A stretch of 64,000 nucleotides of DNA, from the NCBI RefSeq assembly GCF_014773385.1, contig NZ_JACXAI010000010.1, forward strand, positions 107,769-171,768. Direction: 5' to 3'. The DNA comes from Metabacillus arenae (GTDB lineage Bacteria; Bacillota; Bacilli; Bacillales; Bacillaceae). The position numbers and the translations under genes were made by a program. Below the pieces are notes generated by a model, which worked only from the letters and a program-made list of their open reading frames with translations, ran no database searches and was not told where the DNA came from. This document shows positions 9,551-17,311 of this stretch, piece after piece; the first letter of the stretch is position 1, and every line of letters begins with the position of its first letter.

Positions 9551-9592
9551 AGGGAATCAAAAAGCTATTATAGCTTTTTGATTCCCTTTCTT
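9551..9592 (+). terminator. Strong Rho-independent terminator
   Basis: Seventeen-base perfect stem (9551-9567 with 9571-9587) around a 3-base loop, followed by a T-rich tail, directly after the 46-residue gene. Confidence 0.92.
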
Positions 9593-9850
9593 TGTTTTAG
9601 ACTCCTTATTAATTTTAGATAAAATAATTTTAGTTAACCTTCTTCTTTAAGGGCTGGCGGCATTTCTTAAAGGGAAAGGAACATCTTTGCTAACCATTTT
9701 TATCGTATGTCTATTTGCATATAAAGGAACAATATAGAAGATGAAGACTCGAAGGAGTTCCTGATCTTACAGTAATGCTTTTGTAAAAGGCAATTTTAAA
9801 GGATTGTATAAAAGTTCAGTTAATTAAAAACTAACATTGGAGGTTCTAAC

Positions 9851-10039
9851 GTGGGAAAAGAAAATATAGAACAATATCATGATGATTCAAATCTAAATTC
9901 GAAAAGAAAGGCAAATGAAGAAGTGTTAGAAATAAGTTCAACAGGATATGGATTAGAATCTGTTTCAAAAGAGACTGTAGAAGAAGGGCAAAAATTACAA
10001 GATAAAAGAGAAGGAAATTCTTCATGTGGAGGATTATAA
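9851..10039 (+). CDS. Small hydrophilic protein, 62 residues, unknown
   Basis: GTG start with TTGGAGGTTC upstream. The product is highly charged and without hydrophobic segments (begins MGKENIEQYHDD, ends SSCGGL). It stands just before two coat-protein-like genes and could be a sporulation-linked small protein, but no known family is recognised. The 308 bases before it (9543-9850) hold only the terminator. Confidence 0.6.
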   Translation: MGKENIEQYHDDSNLNSKRKANEEVLEISSTGYGLESVSKETVEEGQKLQDKREGNSSCGGL

Positions 10040-10203
10040 AGGATTATTATTTCATATGAAAATTCCCAGCTTAACTGGTTTTTTTTACAAATCGCGCTTT
10101 TTATTTGATAAAACTACCAACAAAAACTTCGTTAAACGGATAAAAAGCAGGAAATCGATGAATACTAGCAAGAGATAACATTACGTTTCTTGGGGGTGAA
10201 GGA

Positions 10204-10407
10204 ATGCTTCAGCTTACATCAAAAGAGCTGTCTTTTATTGAAGATGAAATAAGAGCAGAGGAAATTACAGCAAAGACAATGAACTGGTGTGCTTCGCAAT
10301 GTAAAGACCCTGAGCTCCGAAAAACACTGGAACAGCTTGCAGAGCATCATCAATTAAAGATTGCTGATCTTGCACAATATTTCAATCGGGCTGGAATGAT
10401 TCAATAA
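10204..10407 (+). CDS. CotF N-terminal-half-like spore coat protein
   Basis: Helical protein of 67 residues resembling the N-terminal half of spore coat protein CotF, as do B. subtilis YraE/YraG. Visible features are the start MLQLTSKELSFIEDEIRAEE, the motif CASQCKDPELR and a helix ending in LAQYFNRAG. RBS GGGGGTGAAGG. The next gene, 24 bases on, resembles the C-terminal half, so the pair forms a split CotF unit, likely expressed in sporulation. No sigma-factor promoter could be assigned with confidence. Confidence 0.75.
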   Translation: MLQLTSKELSFIEDEIRAEEITAKTMNWCASQCKDPELRKTLEQLAEHHQLKIADLAQYFNRAGMIQ

Positions 10408-10431
10408 AGGATTGAAAAGGGGGTACAACAT

Positions 10432-10725
10432 ATGCCAAATAACATGGAAGGACGCGGCTTGACGGATCGAGAAATGCTGCAGCTTTGCTTGGAATTAGAG
10501 AAGGGCCGGTGTCGGAGCATCAGCAATACCATGTTAGAAACAAGCCATAAAGAACTCCGCGAAATTTATAAACAGAATTTTGAAAATGCGAGCAGCAATC
10601 ATGACGAGCTATATAAAATAATGAATGAAAAAGGCTGGTATAAAACTGATATAGCTTCAATGGAGCAAATTGGCAAAGTACAAGAATTTATGCAAAACAA
10701 CTTACACCCTGATAATGAATTTTAA
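10432..10725 (+). CDS. CotF C-terminal-half-like spore coat protein
   Basis: 97 residues, similar in arrangement to B. subtilis YraD/YraF and the C-terminal part of CotF. Visible segments are LTDREMLQLCLELEKGRCRS, helices of a ferritin-like bundle, and NEKGWYKTDIAS near the end. The RBS AAGGGGGTACAAC fits the ATG. With the preceding gene it probably forms a two-subunit coat protein. A terminator follows 45 bases on. Confidence 0.8.
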   Translation: MPNNMEGRGLTDREMLQLCLELEKGRCRSISNTMLETSHKELREIYKQNFENASSNHDELYKIMNEKGWYKTDIASMEQIGKVQEFMQNNLHPDNEF

Positions 10726-10769
10726 CGTAATTGCTAACCTCCTTTGAAAAATAAAATGAAAAATAAAGA

Positions 10770-10812
10770 AGAGATTGTCCAAAATGATAATTGTTAGACA
10801 ATCTCTTTTTTA
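10770..10812 (+). terminator. Terminator of the coat-protein pair
   Basis: Ten-base perfect stem AGAGATTGTC / GACAATCTCT followed by seven T. Confidence 0.88.
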
Positions 10813-10823
10813 TTCAATTGTAA

Positions 10824-10865
10824 AAAAATCAAAACATCCTGACGTAAATAGCGTCAGGATGTTTT
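10824..10865 (-). terminator. Terminator of the leftward PTS-aldolase operon
   Basis: Fourteen-base perfect inverted repeat (10831-10844 with 10852-10865). Read leftward it is followed by a T-rich tract. It lies 21 bases past the aldolase stop codon. Confidence 0.88.
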
Positions 10866-10886
10866 GATAACTTTCTAGTTTGCTAG

Positions 10887-11756
10887 TTAGACAAAGGCAG
10901 GAACGACTTTTCCTTCACTGCCGACCATACGGATTTTAGACTTAGCCATTTCTTTCGCTGCATCTTTTGCTTTTTGCAAGTAGGCGCGCGGGTCTAGGCT
11001 GTCCGGCTTAGCTGCAAAATGATGGCGAATTGCTTCGGAGTACGCGTTTTTTAACTCTGTTGAAACGTTGACCTTCGCCATGCCGAGTGACACACAGCGG
11101 CGAACGTCTGCGTCTGGAACTGCAGAGCCGCCATGAAGCACGAGCGGCACATCTACCATCTCAGCGATTGCTGCAATTCGATCAAAGTCGATGTCTGGCT
11201 TTCCTTTATAAATGCCGTGAGCCGTACCAATTGCCGGTGCAAGTGTAGGGACGCCTGTCATTTCAACAAACTGCTTACATTCTTCTGGGACTGCTTTTTG
11301 TGCATCCTCGTCAGCCACGACAATATCATCTTCTACACCCCCGACTTTACCAAGCTCTGCTTCGACGTTAACACCAAGTGACTTCGCGAGCTGTATTACT
11401 TCTTTAGTACGAGTAACGTTTTCTTCAAAAGGATGCATTGACGCATCGATCATCACAGATGTGTAACCTGCACGAATCGCTTCCTTAATCACCTCGAAAT
11501 CCGTACAGTGATCAAGGTGGAGACCTGTTGGAATGTCATAATGCTCGGAAGCAGCTTTTGCCACTTGAACGATGTTCTTAGGGCCTAATGATTTTACCGT
11601 TCCAACGGTTGTTTGTAATATAACTGGCGATTTTAGCTCAGCAGCAGCCTCAAGAACCCAGAAGATGCTGTCAAAAGAGTGAACGTTGAATGCAACAATG
11701 CCGTGGTTATCTGCTTTTGCTTTTTCAAGCATCGGTGTTGTTGATAAAAGAGCCAT
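10887..11756 (-). CDS. Class II ketose-bisphosphate aldolase (GatY/Fba family)
   Basis: Zinc-dependent aldolase of 289 residues that splits fructose- or tagatose-1,6-bisphosphate into two triose phosphates. HLDHC carries metal- and substrate-binding residues, GTAHGIYKGKP and VLHGGSAVPDADV contribute further metal ligands and the phosphate site, and KVNVSTELKNAY is the usual C-terminal block. It is the last gene of an operon with EIIA, EIIBC and a PfkB kinase. That is the same content as the D-tagatose locus described in Bacillus licheniformis, so tagatose-1,6-bisphosphate is a likely substrate (inference). RBS AGGAGG. Confidence 0.9.
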   Translation of the reverse strand: MALLSTTPMLEKAKADNHGIVAFNVHSFDSIFWVLEAAAELKSPVILQTTVGTVKSLGPKNIVQVAKAASEHYDIPTGLHLDHCTDFEVIKEAIRAGYTSVMIDASMHPFEENVTRTKEVIQLAKSLGVNVEAELGKVGGVEDDIVVADEDAQKAVPEECKQFVEMTGVPTLAPAIGTAHGIYKGKPDIDFDRIAAIAEMVDVPLVLHGGSAVPDADVRRCVSLGMAKVNVSTELKNAYSEAIRHHFAAKPDSLDPRAYLQKAKDAAKEMAKSKIRMVGSEGKVVPAFV

Positions 11757-11758
11757 AA

Positions 11759-12232
11759 TTAGTTTTCCTCCTGAGTTGTAGTAATCGCTTTTTCCACAAG
11801 TTGTGCAAGGTCTTCATTCGTATTTGCATTAAGAAGTGCTTGGCGGTCCTTGTCATCCATTAATACTCGAGACAAGGCAGAAAGTGCTTGCAGGTGTGTC
11901 GTGCCAGCCTCTGACTTCGGAATGAGAAGTGCCAAGAAGAAGAAGGCTGGTTGATCGTCGAACGATCCCCATTCAATCCCTGTCTCAGTTCGAACAATGA
12001 TAATTCCAGGTTTGACAACAGCTTCAGACTGAGTATGCGGGATAGCAAAACCGTCTTGGAAGCCGGTTGTGCTTTGCGCTTCACGTGTCTGAAGCCCTTT
12101 TACAACTTCATCTGCAGAGGTTGCGAGTCCATTTTCTATTGCGAGATCTGCAATCGCTTGAAAGACGCCCGCTTGTGATGAAGCAGTTGAGTTTAATTGA
12201 ATATTTGTCGGTTGAATCATACTTGTCATCAT
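11759..12232 (-). CDS. PTS fructose-type EIIA component
   Basis: Cytosolic EIIA of the fructose/mannitol PTS class, 157 residues. The phosphorylated histidine is H66 in GFAIPHTQSEAV, and the EWGSFDDQPAFFFLALLIP strand and HLQALSALSRVLMD helix are typical. It passes phosphate from HPr to the EIIB domain encoded just upstream. It is a separate gene here, whereas many fructose permeases carry EIIA in the same chain. GAGGAG precedes the first ATG. Confidence 0.9.
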   Translation of the reverse strand: MMTSMIQPTNIQLNSTASSQAGVFQAIADLAIENGLATSADEVVKGLQTREAQSTTGFQDGFAIPHTQSEAVVKPGIIIVRTETGIEWGSFDDQPAFFFLALLIPKSEAGTTHLQALSALSRVLMDDKDRQALLNANTNEDLAQLVEKAITTTQEEN

Positions 12233-12235
12233 AAA

Positions 12236-13672
12236 TTACTCCTCTATAGGTGTATTTTTTGCGATTCTTTTGCGATAGAGACCGTAGATTACAGCTCCGA
12301 TAATAGAACCAACTAGGATGGAAAGAATCCATTGAAACGCTCCTGTTACAACTGGAAGAACTAAGAATCCGCCATGTGGAGCTGGAACCTGTACCCCGAA
12401 CAGATACGTCATAACGGCTGCTATTGATGAGCCGAGCATGATAATTGGAAGTACAATCACTGGGTTTTTAGCAGCAAAAGGAATCGCACCTTCCGTAATA
12501 TGGGTCCCTCCTAGAATAAAATTGACCATGCCAGCGTTGCGTTCTTCTTTCGTGAAGTATCGGCGGAAGAAGACTGTTGCAAATGCAATGATAAGCGGCG
12601 GTGCGATACAAGCTGCAGACACGCCAGCCATGAAATAAAGGTTTCCTTGAGCTAAGAGGGCTGTTCCCGTCACGTAAGCAGCTTTGTTAAAAGGACCGCC
12701 CATGTCAAAACCACACATGGCACCAACGATAATTCCAAGCATTAGTGGACTAGTAGTTTGTACAGAAGATAGGAAGCTCATTAACCCCTCATTTAAACCT
12801 TGTACAGGAACCATAAGAGGCACCATAACCGCACCAATCAAGAATATTCCAATGACCGGATACAAGAAAATTGATTTCAAGCCATCGAGTGACTTGGGCA
12901 TTTTCGTTAATAGCTTCTGAAGCAGGATAATGATGTATCCAGCTGCAAATCCAGCTAGGATCCCCCCAAGGAACCCTGCTCCACCTTGGTCTGCTAAAAG
13001 TCCTCCAATAAAACCAACGACCAAGCCAGGGCGTCTGGCAATTGATTCGGCGATAAAAGCTGCGAGTATTGGAACTAATAAACTAAAGCTAAGACCGCCG
13101 ACATTCTTCAAAAACGCAGCGAATTCATTATACTGTTCATGATTTGGGTCGGCAGAGTATATGCCGAATAAGAAAGAAAGCGCAATAAGAACCCCGCCCC
13201 CAACAACAAACGGAAGCATGTGTGAGACACCATTCATTAAGTTCTTATAGATGGTGTGTGCCCATTTCTTTCCGCCATTTGCTTTTGACGGCGCGTTCTT
13301 CTCCTTGCAAGCAGTGGAAGATGCTTCGCTTGAAGATTGCCCCCGTACCTTATGAACAGGCGCTTCTTCATTTAATATCTGATTGATCAAGTCTTCTGGA
13401 CCGCGAATCCCCCTTGATACTGGTACTTCTACAAGGCGTTTTCCGTGAAAGCGATCCGTATTGACGTCTTTATCAGCTGCAACGATGACGCCATCTGCTT
13501 CACGAATATCTTCTTCGGTTAAACCGTTTTCGATTCCAACTTGCCCGTGAGTTTCGACTTTTATATCAATGTCTAATTTTTCAGCCGCTTTTTTTAATGC
13601 TTCTGCTGCCATAAATGTATGAGCAATACCAGTTGGACAACCAGTTGCTGCAACAATTTTTTTACGAGTCAT
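12236..13672 (-). CDS. PTS fructose/tagatose-type permease EIIBC
   Basis: 478-residue permease. The N-terminal EIIB domain (about 1-100) has phospho-acceptor C12 in AATGCPTGIAHTF. A Ser/Ala-rich linker (about 110-135) leads to the EIIC domain, with about nine membrane segments and family loops GFIGGLLADQGGAGFLGG, CGFDMGGPFNKAAY and GGTHITEGAIPFAA. It imports a ketohexose as its 1-phosphate. The ATG overlaps the stop of the upstream kinase gene (ATGA), with AAGGAGG before it. Confidence 0.92.
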   Translation of the reverse strand: MTRKKIVAATGCPTGIAHTFMAAEALKKAAEKLDIDIKVETHGQVGIENGLTEEDIREADGVIVAADKDVNTDRFHGKRLVEVPVSRGIRGPEDLINQILNEEAPVHKVRGQSSSEASSTACKEKNAPSKANGGKKWAHTIYKNLMNGVSHMLPFVVGGGVLIALSFLFGIYSADPNHEQYNEFAAFLKNVGGLSFSLLVPILAAFIAESIARRPGLVVGFIGGLLADQGGAGFLGGILAGFAAGYIIILLQKLLTKMPKSLDGLKSIFLYPVIGIFLIGAVMVPLMVPVQGLNEGLMSFLSSVQTTSPLMLGIIVGAMCGFDMGGPFNKAAYVTGTALLAQGNLYFMAGVSAACIAPPLIIAFATVFFRRYFTKEERNAGMVNFILGGTHITEGAIPFAAKNPVIVLPIIMLGSSIAAVMTYLFGVQVPAPHGGFLVLPVVTGAFQWILSILVGSIIGAVIYGLYRKRIAKNTPIEE

Positions 13673-14598
13673 GTTAATGCCTCCTTAATAGGGTTGATCG
13701 TTACTTCTTCTAATAAATCTGGTACATCTGTTAAGTCGCTAAGCCCCTTTGAAAAAGCAGTAGAAGCCCCTGTTGCGACAGCATGGCTTAGTGCGTCTTC
13801 AAGGGTATGTTTCTGTATTTGTTTCCCAATAAATGTCGCAAGCATGGCGTCTCCAGAACAGGCAGTGTTGACAACTTGTCCTAGAGGAGAAGTCGCCTTT
13901 AACAAATCTTTTTTTGAAAGGAAGAGAGCACCTTCCTTTCCTCTAGAAACGAGCACGTGCTGAGCGCCTTTTTTTAGAAGCTTCATGCCGTATTTAATCA
14001 GCTCGCTTTCGGAAAGAGGATGCTGTTTGTGAAAGAGATTCGCTAGCTCTTCCTCATTTGGTTTAAGTAAGAACGGCTTGTAGGGTAGTGTATCAATGAC
14101 TGTGCTGACACTTGTATCTAGGACTAGTTTGACCCTGCGCTCTTCACAAATTTTAGCGATGTCGATTATGATTGATTCAGGTACACCTTTTGGCAAGCTC
14201 CCAGAAACAATCAGTATACTATTTGCTGGAATGGCTTTTATTTTAGCTAAAAGCTGTTCTTGCTCATTTGGTTGAATCATTGGTCCTTGATTGACGATTT
14301 TGTATTCTTCTGTTGAATTTATAAAAACATTAATGCGAGTTATACCATCTACTTTGACAAAATCTGTTTTAATTCCAAGATCTCTTAAGGAATCTTCAAT
14401 ATACTTACCGGAAAATCCGGCGATAAACCCCAAAGAGACGCTGTCAATCCCTAATTTTTTCAGCATAATTGATACGTTAACCCCTTTGCCATTAGGCTGA
14501 TAATCTTCATCATGGGTCCGGTTAACTGTATCTGGTTTCAATTCTTTAACAGCGACATACAAGTCAATGGCTGTATTTAAGGTGCAAGTATATATCAT
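13669..14598 (-). CDS. PfkB-family ketose-1-phosphate kinase (1-phosphofructokinase / tagatose-type)
   Basis: Sugar kinase of 309 residues in the LacC/FruK branch. N-terminal substrate loop NGKGVNVSIMLKKLG, and anion hole plus catalytic base in NTACSGDAML (the common form is GAGDS, here CSGD, with the catalytic Asp kept). It phosphorylates the 1-phosphate delivered by the PTS to the 1,6-bisphosphate used by the downstream aldolase. It is the first gene of the operon, with GGAAGGTGAAG before the ATG. Fructose versus tagatose cannot be decided from sequence; the GatY-like aldolase and RpiR-type regulator favour tagatose. Confidence 0.88.
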   Translation of the reverse strand: MIYTCTLNTAIDLYVAVKELKPDTVNRTHDEDYQPNGKGVNVSIMLKKLGIDSVSLGFIAGFSGKYIEDSLRDLGIKTDFVKVDGITRINVFINSTEEYKIVNQGPMIQPNEQEQLLAKIKAIPANSILIVSGSLPKGVPESIIIDIAKICEERRVKLVLDTSVSTVIDTLPYKPFLLKPNEEELANLFHKQHPLSESELIKYGMKLLKKGAQHVLVSRGKEGALFLSKKDLLKATSPLGQVVNTACSGDAMLATFIGKQIQKHTLEDALSHAVATGASTAFSKGLSDLTDVPDLLEEVTINPIKEALT

Positions 14599-15171
14599 TG
14601 CTTCACCTTCCTTCTATATGGTGTGAATCTGGGAACATTTATTAAAAGTGAATGGATGGATTTTATAATGGCTGCTATACCATCTGCTAATTATTAAGAA
14701 TTAAAATAAATTCAGGCCATGAACTTTTTTAAATCAGCAGTTGTTGCCTGAATTCAGTATCTCATGTTTAGGGATGAAAATGTTTTCAGTTTCTGTAAAG
14801 GTTTACATGAGTGGGTTATGAGAATGTACATACGTGGGGATGAAAATTGATTGCTAATTGGGATAACAGAGTAAAGGAAGCATAAGCCTCCTCATGTTAA
14901 CAGAGATCTATATAGTAAGGGGGGGAGGAGAAGAAGTGGATCGCTGGACTAACACATATTTGAAACTGAAATAGAAAGAGAGAAGCACAGAAAAGAGAAA
15001 ATAAGGGGAGCATAGTTTCAAGGTTTCTTTATGACTTATTCGATTAGTTATACTTTGAATCCAGTAATAAAGACCTTATAAACATGTACAGGAATTTCAA
15101 AACATTCATTTCGCAAAGGAACCAAGTATTAAAAGACAGTTCAAGTGATGGGAAAACTGGAGAAACTGATT
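14599..15171. other. Regulatory intergenic region of the PTS-aldolase operon, 573 bases
   Basis: Holds the operon promoter (leftward, not assignable with certainty), a 9-bp inverted repeat (14709-14717 / 14746-14754, AATTCAGGC / GCCTGAATT) and two palindromes at 14775-14807. The right half (14810-15171) shows no gene; a GTG with a strong RBS near 14936 opens only 12 codons. Confidence 0.5.
14775..14807. promoter_or_regulatory. Two tandem palindromic operators (cre-like / MurR-type)
   Basis: TGAAAATGTTTTCA (14775-14788) and TGTAAAGGTTTACA (14794-14807), each with perfect 6-base arms, centre to centre 19 bases. Each differs from the cre consensus at one position in the central CG. They may be sites for the nearby RpiR-type regulator, for CcpA, or for both. 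Confidence 0.5.
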
Positions 15172-15951
15172 TTAACCTTTCGTACGAATAACATAGGCAT
15201 CTAATAAAATCCGCGCAATGACGTTCAAAGAAAGCCTTGAGCGCACCTCATACTCTGGAAAGAGAGAGTGTTCGCTTTTATAACCGATCAGCGTCATATC
15301 GGAGAGCCTGCTTAAGGACGAATCAACCCGTGTCGTTAGCGTGATAGTCGTGACCTGCTTGATATTTAAATTTTGACAGGCTTCGACGAGTTCTTGAGTT
15401 TCACCTTGAAGGGAAATAAAAATCGCAAGCTCGTTTTTTTCCATTTTACGAGATTTTATTCTGATAATATTCGGGTCGTCGTGATTCTCACAAGTTTTGC
15501 CCATAACTTGAAGCTTGACCATCATTTCTTTAGCGATCATTTCGGAGAAGCCTCTCCCAAAAATATAAATTTTCTCGGCGTCATGAATCTTTTGCACCGC
15601 ATCCTCAATTTGACCAATGCTTTGAAGCTGAATCGTTTTCAGGACTTCCTCTTCGTTTTTCTTGATGGCTTGTTTAATGTCTTCATCAATATTGCCTAGT
15701 TGATCTTCATAATCAATCATCTGCTTATCCTGCTTCAGCCGGTATTTAAACGATGTGTAGCCATTATATCCGATCTTTTTCATCAAGCGAACAATTGTAG
15801 CAGTGGATACAGTTGCCCGCTCACTTAAGGTGACAATGGACATTGTTGCGATTTCTTCTAAGTGTTGATGGATATATTCAAGCAAATATCGTTCAGATTC
15901 ACTTAAAGAAGAGTAGGTTGTGGCAGGGATGTTAAATAGCGGTTTCTCCAT
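15172..15951 (-). CDS. RpiR/MurR-family transcriptional regulator
   Basis: 259 residues. An N-terminal helix-turn-helix of the RpiR type (about 1-77; MSIVTLSERATVSTATIVRLMKKIGYNGY) is joined to a SIS sugar-phosphate-binding domain (about 110-250; YIFGRGFSEMIAKEMMVKL, FISLQGETQELVEA). It probably senses a phosphorylated sugar made by the PTS-kinase operon just downstream on the same strand and controls that operon through the intervening palindromes. RBS AAAGGAG before the ATG. The closest analogue I know is MurR of the B. licheniformis tagatose locus. Confidence 0.88.
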   Translation of the reverse strand: MEKPLFNIPATTYSSLSESERYLLEYIHQHLEEIATMSIVTLSERATVSTATIVRLMKKIGYNGYTSFKYRLKQDKQMIDYEDQLGNIDEDIKQAIKKNEEEVLKTIQLQSIGQIEDAVQKIHDAEKIYIFGRGFSEMIAKEMMVKLQVMGKTCENHDDPNIIRIKSRKMEKNELAIFISLQGETQELVEACQNLNIKQVTTITLTTRVDSSLSRLSDMTLIGYKSEHSLFPEYEVRSRLSLNVIARILLDAYVIRTKG

Positions 15952-16033
15952 TTGTCTAACTCCTTTATGTATTTGTATCCTAGTATAAAGGAAATCTTTA
16001 TAGTTTGTACGAATTTATTTCAAAATAATACAA

Positions 16034-16071
16034 TCGTTAAATAAGGTTGCCAAGAATCTTGGCAGCCTTAT
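16034..16071 (-). terminator. Terminator of the AraC-family gene
   Basis: Fourteen-base inverted repeat with one G-T pair (ATAAGGTTGCCAAG / CTTGGCAGCCTTAT), 3-base loop. Leftward it is followed by TTATTT. It separates the AraC gene from the RpiR-type gene. Confidence 0.7.
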
Positions 16072-16121
16072 TTTGGGTTGTTACAACATAATGTTATAGA
16101 ACGTGTAAGCGGGTACATAAA

Positions 16122-16943
16122 TTATGTTAATAAATTTGAAAACTCAATTTGATGTCCATACATTGAAAACTCTTTTGGTGACATCGAGGTTAACTTTTTG
16201 AACATACGTGAAAAGTATGAGGGGTCGTAGTACCCTAAATAATCAGAAATGGCCCCAATTGTCATATCTGTATTTTGTAAGAGATTACAAGCCTCAATAA
16301 TTCTGAGCTGATGAATATATTTAATTGGAGATTGACCCATTAGTTCCTTAAAGACTGATATTGTATAACTTGGTGATCGGTTTATTAACTTTGCCAGTTG
16401 TTCAATTTCTATGTTTTTACGGTAATTTTCTAACAAGTAATTTTCAATAATAGAAGTGTATTTTACCTTGCTAGGTGTGATTGTAGGACTATCTAGTTCT
16501 CTTGCAAACATTCCAAGTAATTCCTGCAGTACTCCAACACAAATATAGGATCGGAATTTTTTATCACCTCTACTATCCACAAATAATCTCTCAAAACGAT
16601 GCTTTACATATTCAGGGTTTCTTGTTTTAATTTTATGAAATTTTTTATCGATAGGAAATGGATTTGAATAATCGACATTTTTATCAATTGTAAACGCAAC
16701 TGTATATTTTTGGTGCTCACCAGATTCATGATTCTCCGCACCACGTAAAGTTCCAGAAGGAATAAAAACGAGATCTCCTTTTTCAGCAATAATCTGTTCT
16801 CCATTTATTGAATACTTGACTTTTCCTTTTACTACTAAAATAAAGACATTATAATCAATTTTTTCTGCTTGTGAATGCCACTTTGGAATAAAATTATCAA
16901 AAAAAACTCCTAATATGTAAATGATATGGATCCCTCCAAACAC
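16122..16943 (-). CDS. AraC-family regulator with cupin sensor domain (non-canonical start)
   Basis: An N-terminal cupin-like domain (IDYNVFILVVKGKVKYSINGE, GDLVFIPSGT) is followed by a C-terminal AraC double helix-turn-helix (about 170-265; YTISVFKELMGQSPIKYIHQLRI, DPSYFSRMFKKLTSMSPKEF). It is divergent from the first sulfatase module and is its likely regulator, responding to a sugar. The start is odd: the open frame begins at GTG 16943 with no RBS, while TTTGGAGGG lies inside it. The spacing suits ATT at 16922 (9 bases), and no in-frame ATG occurs in the N-terminal half. Initiation at ATT or ATC is therefore likely. Confidence 0.85.
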   Translation of the reverse strand: MFGGIHIIYILGVFFDNFIPKWHSQAEKIDYNVFILVVKGKVKYSINGEQIIAEKGDLVFIPSGTLRGAENHESGEHQKYTVAFTIDKNVDYSNPFPIDKKFHKIKTRNPEYVKHRFERLFVDSRGDKKFRSYICVGVLQELLGMFARELDSPTITPSKVKYTSIIENYLLENYRKNIEIEQLAKLINRSPSYTISVFKELMGQSPIKYIHQLRIIEACNLLQNTDMTIGAISDYLGYYDPSYFSRMFKKLTSMSPKEFSMYGHQIEFSNLLT

Positions 16944-17311
16944 GAATTTAATTCTATGAATTTACTATACACGATCTCTCTGATTAGAAATTTAGAAAAA
17001 TTTAAATGTTGTAAAGAATCATACATGAAATCGATAAATCGTACATGGACTATAATTCTATAATAACGCTATACTTATTATTAACAAAGGGATTAAGCGC
17101 TTTCAATTATTGTAGTATTTTTTAAAATCACAATGATTTTGTAATGTGTGGAAACGCTTAAGGTAATCGTAAACTTGACCATGTGAAGTAAAGTTTAAGG
17201 ACTTAACTAATGTAAAGGTGGTGACATAGAAAAGAAATAATATATTGTCCTATAAAAGTAAACCAATACTTCATTTTGATTTTAGCTTAACGCAATATGG
17301 GAGGATTACTT
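16944..17311. other. Divergent regulatory region, AraC gene / first sulfatase module, 368 bases
   Basis: AT-rich. It carries the two LacI-like sites listed separately and must hold both divergent promoters. No further gene is visible. Confidence 0.5.
17093..17160. promoter_or_regulatory. Two LacI-type operator-like sites before the first sulfatase module
   Basis: TTAAGCGCTTTCAA (17093-17106) and TGTGGAAACGCTTA (17147-17160) share the AAGCGCTT / GGAAACGCTT core of LacI/CcpA-family operators and match the core seen upstream of the second module. The LacI regulator encoded at 23501-24541, or CcpA, may bind both. Confidence 0.5.

Noticed and set aside
14936..14974. GTG with a very strong RBS (GGGGGGAGGAG) opening a 12-codon frame
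   Set aside because: Too short and without a regulated downstream gene on that strand; most likely chance or a relic.
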